Positions 1-5,609 of a DNA stretch of 9,536 nucleotides are shown one piece after another. This DNA comes from Desulfovibrionaceae bacterium. Its GTDB lineage: Bacteria; Pseudomonadota; Gammaproteobacteria; Burkholderiales; Burkholderiaceae_C. The position numbers were made by a program, and so were the translations under genes. The notes beneath the pieces were generated by a model. The model did no database searches. It saw nothing but the letters and a program-made list of their open reading frames with translations, and was not told the origin of the DNA. Numbering within the stretch: the stretch's first letter is position 1; every line of letters starts with the position of its first letter. The stretch lies in the NCBI GenBank assembly GCA_009778355.1, contig WRJY01000264.1, positions 1-9,536 of the forward strand, written 5' to 3'.

Positions 1-691
1 GAAGGCGCGGGTCGCGCACCGAGTTCTGCAGGAAGGTGACGAGATCGCGCCTGAGTTTGAAGTTCTCGACGATCTTGAAGGGCGACATCATGATGCCGTC
101 GTCGTACTTGCTTTCCGATCCGGCCGGCATACCGCCGGGCTCGGTGGCGCCGTTCTCGCCTTCGTGGATGGTGGAAGATACCCAGCAGACCAGTTCGCCT
201 TTGTAAAACACGGGCATCATCATCGACTGGTCGGTGTTGTGGACGCCGCCATAGCGCGCGTCGTTATGGATGAAGCCGTCGCCGTCCCTCACGCCCACGG
301 TCGGCTCATTGGTCCAGTATTTGATGATGAAGCGGATGGGATAAAAGCAGCAGGCGGCGAAGGCGATGATGCCGCGGGGCGCAATCATCGACAGATCGCC
401 CTGCGCGGTGTAGACAGCAGTCACCAGATCGCCCCACTTGGCGCCGGGCGCTGCGCCCATCTGGTTGACCATATCGAAGGACTCGGACAGCGCCGCGTTG
501 ATGAGGCCGCGCACATGGTGGATCTGGTGCGGGTCGATGCCCTTGGACAGCACCTCCTCTTCGGCCTTGGAGCGCGGCAGGAGGCTGTGGTTGCGCATGA
601 TCTCCGGGTCGGGGCCGAGGAACAGCGTGTTGTCGGCGATGAACTTGTCGCGCAGCGCCTGGTCGTCGAGGGATTGGGTGCCGGTGGTCAC
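1..691 (-). CDS. apcD: HyuB-like ketone carboxylase subunit (acetophenone carboxylase delta/Apc4-like), N-terminal 230 residues
   Basis: This is the 5' part of a hydantoinase B/oxoprolinase-family gene that runs off the window, and it is not in itself broken. The visible 230 residues contain the family's N-terminal signatures. LGPDPEIMRNHSLLPRSKAE lies near residues 25-45, and VRDGDGFIHNDARYGGVHNT near residues 145-165 is the HyuB 'GD-F--ND-Y-GG-H--D' block. It is followed by MMMPVFYKGELVCWVSSTIH and a Gly/Glu-rich segment. In ketone carboxylases the HyuB-like subunit is thought to join the activated ketone and carboxyphosphate. The gene starts 17 bases after the second HyuA-like gene and is the fourth gene of the operon. 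I chose GTG at 691-689 because GGAG (703-700) lies 8 bases upstream; an in-frame GTG at 700-698 is the alternative, since that GTG overlaps the GGAG. Family assignment is firm; the substrate is inferred from gene order. Confidence 0.88.
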   Translation of the reverse strand, partial: MTTGTQSLDDQALRDKFIADNTLFLGPDPEIMRNHSLLPRSKAEEEVLSKGIDPHQIHHVRGLINAALSESFDMVNQMGAAPGAKWGDLVTAVYTAQGDLSMIAPRGIIAFAACCFYPIRFIIKYWTNEPTVGVRDGDGFIHNDARYGGVHNTDQSMMMPVFYKGELVCWVSSTIHEGENGATEPGGMPAGSESKYDDGIMMSPFKIVENFKLRRDLVTFLQNSVRDPRL

Positions 692-700
692 GGTGGTCAC
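683..700 (-). repeat. 9-base tandem duplication at the apcD start
   Basis: Two perfect adjacent copies of GTGACCACC (minus strand) span the start of the HyuB-like gene, so each copy begins with a possible GTG start codon. Only the second copy has the GGAG element at a normal distance. The duplication encodes Val-Thr-Thr twice and may be a simple slippage product. Confidence 0.6.
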
Positions 701-708
701 TCCGAAGT

Positions 709-2838
709 TCAGTTGCGCACGAACCAGGCGCCGCCCTGGGCAACGGCGCGGAAAGTCCAGCCGGGCTCGATCAGGTAGGTCGTCGTCCGGGTGGTGACGA
801 TGGCGGGGCCAACGATTTGCGTGCCTTCGGCGCAAGCCTGCTCGCCGTACACCGGCGTGTCGATGGGGCCTTCATGGCCCACGAAATGGCAGGGCCGCTT
901 CGATACCGGCGGTGGAGGAGACTTTGGCTCGCCCTGGATGGCCAGCCGCGCGAACTTCACCTTGGGCTGCTCCACATAGGCGCACACGCGCAAGGTGTTG
1001 ATGCGCACGCCGGTTTCGGGCGATTGCGAGCCCTGCCCGAAGCGTTCGCCATAGCGTTCGTGGAACTGGTCCATCAACTCCAATACATCGCGCTGGCGCT
1101 TCAGGCGCGACAGGTGCGTGACCACGGCGGTCTGCACGCGCTGGTTGCCGTAGCGCATGTCCAGTTCCAGCCGGTAGCGGATTTGCGACGGCTCCATGCC
1201 CTGGCGTTCCAGGTCGGCGCGGCCGCGCTGCTCCAGTTCCTCGACGCCGCGGTTGAAGCCTTCATAGTCGCTGAAAAATTCCTTGGTGGTCGAGTTGAAC
1301 AGCACGGTCCAGGTGTTCATCTCGTGAATGTGCATCTGATTCACATTGCCGGCGCCGCAAGCCGAGAAAGTGGACGAGTACGGCGGCGCCAGCACCTTGT
1401 TGATGCCCAGCGCCGCGGCGATGCCGCAAGCATGCAGCGGGCCGTTGCCGCCGTAGGCCAGCACGGTGAAGTCCCTGGGTTCGTAGCCGCGCGTGCGCAG
1501 TTCGGTGGCAATGCCGTTGGCCATCGAGGCGTCCACCTGTTTCTTGATGAGTTTGGAAACCGCGATTTCATCCAGGCCCAGTTCGTCGCACAGGTTGTCG
1601 CGCACCGCCTGGCGCGCGCGGCGCGGGTTCAGTGAAATGTGGCCGTTGGCGTAATTTTTCGGGTCGAGGTAGCCCAGCAGCAGGTCGGCATCGGTCACCG
1701 TGGGGTTCTGGCCGCCGCGGTCGTAGGCTGCGGGGCCAGGGTCGGAACCGGCGGACTTGGGGCCGATTTCCACCGTCTTGTACATGCGGTCGTAGCGGGC
1801 GATGGAGCCGCCGCCCGCGCCCAGTGATACCAGGTGCACCATGGGCACGCTGACCAGCCAGCGGTCGATCACCGGATTGAAGTCGTAGTACTTCAGATCG
1901 CCTTGCACGACGATGCCGATGTCGAAACTGGTGCCGCCCATGTCGGTGGTGACCACGTTGCCCAGCTCCGCCGCGGCAGCCAGGAATTCGCTGGCGGCAA
2001 TGCCCGAAACGGGGCCGGAATGCACGGTCTGCAGCGCGTCGGTGGAATTGAGCTGGGCCATGCCGCCGGAGTTGTGGTTGACCAGCATGGGCTTGGCATA
2101 GCCTTGCTGGCGCAGGTTCAGTTCCAGCGTGCCCAGGCCGTGGTACATGGTCTGGTGCAGATAGGCATCGACGATGGTCGAGGAGGCGCGTGCGTACTCG
2201 CCCTTGCGTCCGGCCACCTGGTGCGACAGCAGCAGCGGAATGGAGCCCAGCAGATGCACGGGATATTCTTCCAGGAAGATTTCGCGCACGCGCAGTTCAT
2301 GCGCCGGGTTGACCACGCTGTTGGTGAGCGCAACCACCAGCGCCTGGGCGCCGGCATCGACGAGTTCGCGGATGCGCAGGCGCACGTCGTCTTCATCCAG
2401 CGCCCAGAACACGTCGCCGCGGTAGTCGACGCGTTCGCGTACCTCGCGGATCAGCGGAATGGACACGATGGGCTCTGGCCGCTGGGCGTTGGGGATGTCC
2501 ATCTGTTCGAGCTCGGTGAGGCCCTCGCCGTAGCCGCGGGCGCGCGACAGCGGCACCGTGTGCTTGAAGCCGGTGGTGACCAGCAGGCCCACGCGCGGCC
2601 CCTTGCGCTCGATCAGCGCGTTGGTGCCCAGCGTGGTGGCGTAGCGCACCGAATCGACCTGCGACAGCAGCGCGCCCGGCGTCACGCCCAACTGGCGGCA
2701 GGCGTCGGCCAAGGCATCGTTGAAGCCGATGGACAGGTTGTGGTAGGTGGTGAGCGACTTGGCCTCGACGACACGCTCGCCCCAGGCGACGAAACAGTCG
2801 GTGAAGGTGCCGCCAATGTCAACGGATACGCGGTTCAT
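709..2838 (-). CDS. apcC: HyuA-like ketone carboxylase subunit, second paralogue (acetophenone carboxylase gamma/Apc3-like)
   Basis: A 709-residue hydantoinase A/oxoprolinase-family protein with an ASKHA-type ATP-binding fold. Visible motifs are the phosphate-1 loop VDIGGTFTD at residues 6-14, TTLGTNALIERKGPRVG in the N-terminal domain, the second phosphate loop DMGGTSFD at residues 299-306, SLGAGGGSI soon after, GPKSAGSDPGPAAYDRGG, and AYGGNGPLHACGIA in the C-terminal half. All nucleotide-site motifs look intact. In the acetophenone enzyme two HyuA-like subunits each hydrolyse ATP, presumably one activating the ketone enol and the other bicarbonate. Size fits the ~80 kDa Apc3 subunit. The ATG at 2838-2836 gives the canonical N-terminus at residue 1 and has an AAAGG Shine-Dalgarno overlapping the preceding stop codon. 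The reading frame is open back to 3111, but that would overlap the zinc-ribbon gene and encode low-complexity sequence. The reaction class is well supported; acetophenone as substrate is an inference. Confidence 0.9.
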   Translation of the reverse strand: MNRVSVDIGGTFTDCFVAWGERVVEAKSLTTYHNLSIGFNDALADACRQLGVTPGALLSQVDSVRYATTLGTNALIERKGPRVGLLVTTGFKHTVPLSRARGYGEGLTELEQMDIPNAQRPEPIVSIPLIREVRERVDYRGDVFWALDEDDVRLRIRELVDAGAQALVVALTNSVVNPAHELRVREIFLEEYPVHLLGSIPLLLSHQVAGRKGEYARASSTIVDAYLHQTMYHGLGTLELNLRQQGYAKPMLVNHNSGGMAQLNSTDALQTVHSGPVSGIAASEFLAAAAELGNVVTTDMGGTSFDIGIVVQGDLKYYDFNPVIDRWLVSVPMVHLVSLGAGGGSIARYDRMYKTVEIGPKSAGSDPGPAAYDRGGQNPTVTDADLLLGYLDPKNYANGHISLNPRRARQAVRDNLCDELGLDEIAVSKLIKKQVDASMANGIATELRTRGYEPRDFTVLAYGGNGPLHACGIAAALGINKVLAPPYSSTFSACGAGNVNQMHIHEMNTWTVLFNSTTKEFFSDYEGFNRGVEELEQRGRADLERQGMEPSQIRYRLELDMRYGNQRVQTAVVTHLSRLKRQRDVLELMDQFHERYGERFGQGSQSPETGVRINTLRVCAYVEQPKVKFARLAIQGEPKSPPPPVSKRPCHFVGHEGPIDTPVYGEQACAEGTQIVGPAIVTTRTTTYLIEPGWTFRAVAQGGAWFVRN

Positions 2839-2849
2839 GGTGGCGCCTT

Positions 2850-3314
2850 TCAGGCTTTGGCTGCCGGGTCTTGGGCGGCGTGGTGGCGGGCGTGATGAGC
2901 CTGGGCGTGCAACGCGCGCTGCAACAGCACGCGCTCCAGCGCCAGATCGGGCGCCTGCATGGGCTCCTGCATCTCGGGCCGGTCTTTCCACTGGGCTTTC
3001 AGGGCGTCGATGTCCAGCTCGATGTCGTGCACCGGCGGATGGCCTGGCGGCAGGTATTCGGTTTCCACCATCGTGCCGCAGTCGGGGCAGTAGTACTCCA
3101 GGATGCGGCACCAGTCCGGATCAGGCGAGTAGGTGCGCTCGTACAGCTTGGGATCGAGCAGCGGTTTGTGCACTTCGCGCGGATCGCGGTCGTACACCAG
3201 CAGGCCGCGCTTGTAGTTGTCGCGCGCGCTGCCGTGGTGGTGGCCGCAGCGGCGGCACTCCCATTGCTCGGTATCGAGGTCGATGCGCAGGGTTTCGGTA
3301 ATCAGTACTTTCAT
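2850..3314 (-). CDS. apcB: Small zinc-ribbon subunit of ketone carboxylase (acetophenone carboxylase beta/Apc2-like; AcxC-related)
   Basis: A 154-residue protein with CRRC at residues 20-23 and CPDC at 76-79, a spaced pair of CxxC knuckles that should bind one zinc. This is the pattern of the small subunits of acetone and acetophenone carboxylases. Between the knuckles lie conserved-looking aromatic and basic residues (DNYKRGLLVYDRDPREVHKP, about 32-51). After residue ~103 the protein continues into a helical, Ala/His-rich tail (HAQAHHARHHAAQ) that makes it longer than the ~15 kDa Apc2 subunit as I recall it. The gene begins 3 bases after the first HyuA-like stop and ends 11 bases before the second HyuA-like start, so translation is probably coupled. 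GGAAG lies 8 bases before the ATG. Position between two HyuA genes is diagnostic of the apc arrangement rather than acx, where the small subunit comes last. Confidence 0.88.
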   Translation of the reverse strand: MKVLITETLRIDLDTEQWECRRCGHHHGSARDNYKRGLLVYDRDPREVHKPLLDPKLYERTYSPDPDWCRILEYYCPDCGTMVETEYLPPGHPPVHDIELDIDALKAQWKDRPEMQEPMQAPDLALERVLLQRALHAQAHHARHHAAQDPAAKA

Positions 3315-3317
3315 GAT

Positions 3318-5342
3318 TCAAGCTTCCGTCTCCGTGCCGCGGGCCAGCAGAATGTCACCGGCGGCGTTGATGTGCAGCGTCCAGCCCGCATCGATGCGGC
3401 CCGTGAAGAACGCCTCTTCGAGAACCGCCGGGCCTTGCAGGCGTACCGCCGTGCCGCGCGGCTGGTCTTCCACGCGCACCAGCGGCAGCGCCTGGCGCTT
3501 GCCATCCAGCAGCGCCTCGCGCGTCGCCTTGACCACGGCGGGCTGGGCCGGGCCGCCGAATTGGCCGGTCATGCGCGCCTGCGCCATGGGTTTGATGGCC
3601 GTGAGCAGGAGGGTGAGCCGCGCGCCGGCTTGCAGCCCGTGGGGCGCCGCCGTTCCGGTGAGGGGGTGCGTGCGGGTCGCGCCATCGGCCAGCGCTTCTT
3701 CCAGCGCCCAGTGCAGGTGGTATTGGCCGGGCTGCGCGCCCTCGCCGAACATGGCGCGCTCGGCCTGCGGAGTCATCTCGGCCATCGCCTCGGTCAACGT
3801 GGCCGGCTGCGCATCGGCCACCTGACGCGTGAAGCCGTGGCCGACGTCGGAAAAGCCAATGCCGTAGGCCGAGAACACGGCGGCATGACCGGGAATCAGC
3901 ACCTTGCGTATGCCAACGGCGTCGGCCACGCGGCAGGCGACCAGGGGGCCGCCGCCGCCAAAGGCCGCCAGCGTGGTGCCGGCGTCGATGCCGGCATAGC
4001 CGCGCAGCGCATCGGCCACCTTGGCAACCCAGGCGGCTTCCATGGCCGCCACCGCCTCATCGTCGCCCAGTTTCAGCGGCGTTCCGATGTGGGCGCGGAT
4101 CGCGGCGCGGGCGCGCTCGGCGTCGATCTTCAGCGCGCCGCCGAAAAACGAGGCCGGGTCCAGCAAGCCGCCAAGCAGGAAGGCGTCGGTGATCGTGGCC
4201 TGGGCGCCGCCCAGGCCGAAGCAGGCCGGGCCGGGCGCGCTGCCCACGCTTTCGGGGCCGACCAGCACATGGCCGCCTTCGACCCGGATGATGGAACTGC
4301 CGCCCACGCCGGCGCTGACCACGTCGCACAGCGCGAAGGAAGTCGGCACGCCCTCCACGCGGCCACGGCGGTTGGCGCGCACGCCCTGGGCATCGACGAG
4401 GCCAACGTCGGTCGAGGTGCCGCCCACGTCCATCGACAGCAGGCGCGGCAGGCCGTAGTGCCGCGCGAGCACCCGCGCGCCCTCCATGCCGCCGCGCGGG
4501 CCTGAGCTGTAGGTCTGCACCGCAATGGTCTTGGCCACGCGGCCGGCATGGCCGTCGTTGCGGAACACCAGCAGCGGGCTTTGCGCGCTGGCTTCCTTGA
4601 GCTTGTGCTCGGCGCTGTACAGAAAGCGTTCCATGGCCGGGTGCAGGAAGGCATTGAACAGCCCGGTCCAGGTGCGCCGCACGTCGTCGGCATCGTCCAC
4701 CAGTTCGCTGGCGTACAGCACCGGCAGCGCGCCCAGCAGGTGCGGCGGGAAGGTGCGCAGCAGGCGGCGCTTGACCAGCGCCTCGCGCTGGCGGCGGTTG
4801 GGGCCGCCGAACGACACCACCAGCCGGTTCGCGCCGCCGGCAGTCAGTTCGCCGACGGCTTTCACCGCGGCGGCTTCCAGCGCCGCGCCTTCGAGCGCCG
4901 CCGGCAGATGCGCGGCGCGCGCGCCGACGATGGCGTCATACAGGTCCGCCGCGCCATCGGCCGCGCGCACGGCGTCCACCGTGAGCGCATCGCCAGCGAT
5001 CATGCCCAGGCGCGGCCCCTTGCGTTCCACCAGGGCGTTGGTGCCCTGGGTGGTGGAATAGCGGATGGCGGCGGTGGACAGCAAAAGCGCCTGCAGGTCT
5101 TCCTGACCGTAGATCTCGGCCGAGGCTTTGCGCAGGCCGTCGAACAGGCACTGCGACAGGTCGTGCGGCGTGGTCAGCGTCTTGGTGCGATGCACCTGCT
5201 CGCCGTCGATCACGCAGATGTCGGTGAGCGTGCCGCCGTTGTCAATGTTGATCAGCCTGCTGCGCACGCCGGCAGGAGCGCGCGGCGGCGCATCGGGAGC
5301 GCCGCTGCGGGCCTGGGGAACGGTGGTGGTGTTCATGGGCAT
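3318..5342 (-). CDS. apcA: HyuA-like ketone carboxylase subunit, first paralogue (acetophenone carboxylase alpha/Apc1-like)
   Basis: First structural gene of the carboxylase operon, ~674 residues (about 70 kDa, matching Apc1). Counting from the second ATG (5336-5334), the phosphate-1 loop IDNGGTLTD is at residues 31-39, preceded by a Pro/Ala-rich extension of about 25 residues. TTQGTNALVERKGPRLG follows, then the second phosphate loop DVGGTSTD from residue 303, SAGVGGSSI, GPESVGSAPGPACFGLGG, and AFGGGGPLVACRVADAVG. It is a divergent paralogue of the 709-residue HyuA-like protein, and the phosphate-1 loop has N and L where that protein has I and F. Two HyuA-like subunits in one operon separates this enzyme from acetone carboxylase. 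The start is uncertain: ATG at 5342 and 5336 both lack a convincing Shine-Dalgarno, and TTG codons at 5378 and 5375 follow a weak AGGG. Function as an ATP-dependent ketone-activating subunit is inferred from family and context. Confidence 0.88.
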   Translation of the reverse strand: MPMNTTTVPQARSGAPDAPPRAPAGVRSRLINIDNGGTLTDICVIDGEQVHRTKTLTTPHDLSQCLFDGLRKASAEIYGQEDLQALLLSTAAIRYSTTQGTNALVERKGPRLGMIAGDALTVDAVRAADGAADLYDAIVGARAAHLPAALEGAALEAAAVKAVGELTAGGANRLVVSFGGPNRRQREALVKRRLLRTFPPHLLGALPVLYASELVDDADDVRRTWTGLFNAFLHPAMERFLYSAEHKLKEASAQSPLLVFRNDGHAGRVAKTIAVQTYSSGPRGGMEGARVLARHYGLPRLLSMDVGGTSTDVGLVDAQGVRANRRGRVEGVPTSFALCDVVSAGVGGSSIIRVEGGHVLVGPESVGSAPGPACFGLGGAQATITDAFLLGGLLDPASFFGGALKIDAERARAAIRAHIGTPLKLGDDEAVAAMEAAWVAKVADALRGYAGIDAGTTLAAFGGGGPLVACRVADAVGIRKVLIPGHAAVFSAYGIGFSDVGHGFTRQVADAQPATLTEAMAEMTPQAERAMFGEGAQPGQYHLHWALEEALADGATRTHPLTGTAAPHGLQAGARLTLLLTAIKPMAQARMTGQFGGPAQPAVVKATREALLDGKRQALPLVRVEDQPRGTAVRLQGPAVLEEAFFTGRIDAGWTLHINAAGDILLARGTETEA

Positions 5343-5440
5343 TCGGACATGGGAATGGGGAGAATGAAACGGCAACAATCAGCCCTGCCGGGTCTGCAAG
5401 ACAGGCCAGCAAGAGATGGGATGGGCGAACGGGAAGAAAC
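5343..5440 (-). promoter_or_regulatory. C/U-rich, G-poor leader before the carboxylase operon (possible Rho-loading region)
   Basis: In the 100 bases running 5440 to 5341 in transcript sense I count about 36 C, 33 U, 20 G and 11 A, so roughly 69% pyrimidine with C well above G. This is unusual beside the GC-balanced coding DNA around it. Such stretches are typical of Rho utilisation sites. It lies between a short leader ORF and a carboxylase start codon lacking a good ribosome binding site. A 5-codon ORF (MSECP, ATG at 5350-5348) ends in a TGA that overlaps the second candidate start ATG of the HyuA-like gene. The regulatory role is inferred from composition and position only. Confidence 0.35.
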
Positions 5441-5449
5441 GGCGGCGCG

Positions 5450-5479
5450 CTACGGCGGCGGGACGGTCAGGAACTGCAT
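5450..5479 (-). CDS. Nine-residue leader peptide MQFLTVPPP ending in Pro-Pro-Pro-stop
   Basis: A 10-codon ORF (ATG CAG TTC CTG ACC GTC, then three CCG, then TAG) in the gap between regulator and carboxylase operon. It is supported mainly by the AAGGAG Shine-Dalgarno 7 bases before its ATG, the strongest ribosome binding site in the window, whereas the carboxylase gene 107 bases downstream has none that is convincing. Three consecutive prolines are known to stall ribosomes unless EF-P helps, and placing them directly before a stop codon would stall the terminating ribosome. That suggests a regulatory leader rather than a functional peptide. It could instead be the remnant of a decayed gene or a chance ORF; conservation across related operons would decide. 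I do not recognise it as a named leader. Confidence 0.5.
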   Translation of the reverse strand: MQFLTVPPP

Positions 5480-5486
5480 GAGGTGT

Positions 5487-5492
5487 CTCCTT
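5487..5492 (-). promoter_or_regulatory. Strong ribosome binding site (AAGGAG) of the leader ORF
   Basis: AAGGAG followed by seven bases and then ATG at 5479. It matches the 16S anti-Shine-Dalgarno nearly perfectly and is the main reason to believe the 9-residue ORF is translated. Confidence 0.65.
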
Positions 5493-5504
5493 GTGGCCGG
5501 CACG

Positions 5505-5521
5505 GCTGCCTTGCAAGCAGC
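5505..5521. promoter_or_regulatory. Palindrome centred on CTTGCAAG, candidate operator
   Basis: The 8-base perfect palindrome CTTGCAAG (5510-5517) is flanked by GCTG and CAGC arms, with one extra base on the left side. It lies 26-42 bases upstream of the leader ATG, in the only sizeable gap ahead of the operon, where a transcription factor site is expected. No convincing sigma-70 or sigma-54 promoter could be aligned to it. Confidence 0.3.
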
Positions 5522-5533
5522 AACGCGCCTTGT

Positions 5534-5546
5534 TGACATGCGGTCA
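5534..5546. promoter_or_regulatory. Short inverted repeat TGAC-N5-GTCA, candidate operator
   Basis: TGACATGCGGTCA has 4-base inverted arms and sits 12 bases from the CTTGCAAG palindrome, about 55-67 bases before the leader ATG. Arms are short, so chance is a real possibility. The adjacent ATG at 5547 opens a 26-residue ORF ending at 5467 that overlaps the leader ORF start; it has only a weak ribosome binding site. Confidence 0.22.
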
Positions 5547-5557
5547 TTGTGAAAGCC

Positions 5558-5577
5558 TGGCGCCCGGCAATGCGCCA
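5558..5577 (-). terminator. Weak hairpin after the regulator gene, possible terminator
   Basis: Inverted arms TGGCGC and GCGCCA form a 6-base-pair stem with an 8-base loop, beginning 33 bases past the regulator stop codon. It is followed in transcript sense by GGCUUUC, a poor U-tract. It may partly separate regulator transcription from the operon, or be incidental. Confidence 0.25.
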
Positions 5578-5609
5578 CCCGAACGGGTAGCCGGGCCATC
5601 CGGAAAACC

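Noticed and set aside
2839..3111. N-terminal extension of the second HyuA-like gene to 3111
   Set aside because: The extra 91 residues are low-complexity and overlap the zinc-ribbon gene; the ATG at 2838 gives the canonical HyuA N-terminus and has an AAAGG element.
2871..4505. 544-residue plus-strand open frame spanning the small subunit and first HyuA gene
   Set aside because: It crosses two real genes antisense and has the same low-information composition. It is a frame shadow.
1..5342. Acetone carboxylase (acxABC) or ATP-dependent hydantoinase/5-oxoprolinase operon
   Set aside because: Acetone carboxylase has one HyuA-like subunit with its small subunit last, and hydantoinases lack the zinc-ribbon subunit; the two-HyuA order here fits acetophenone carboxylase better.
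5560..5577. Possible sigma-54 promoter (TGGCGC followed by ATTGC) on the minus strand
   Set aside because: The GG and GC elements are not at the required spacing; no TTGC sits where the -12 box should be.
5577..5588. Inverted repeat ACCCG-AA-CGGGT near the regulator stop
   Set aside because: The 2-base loop is too tight for a full hairpin and no T-run follows; likely incidental in GC-rich DNA.
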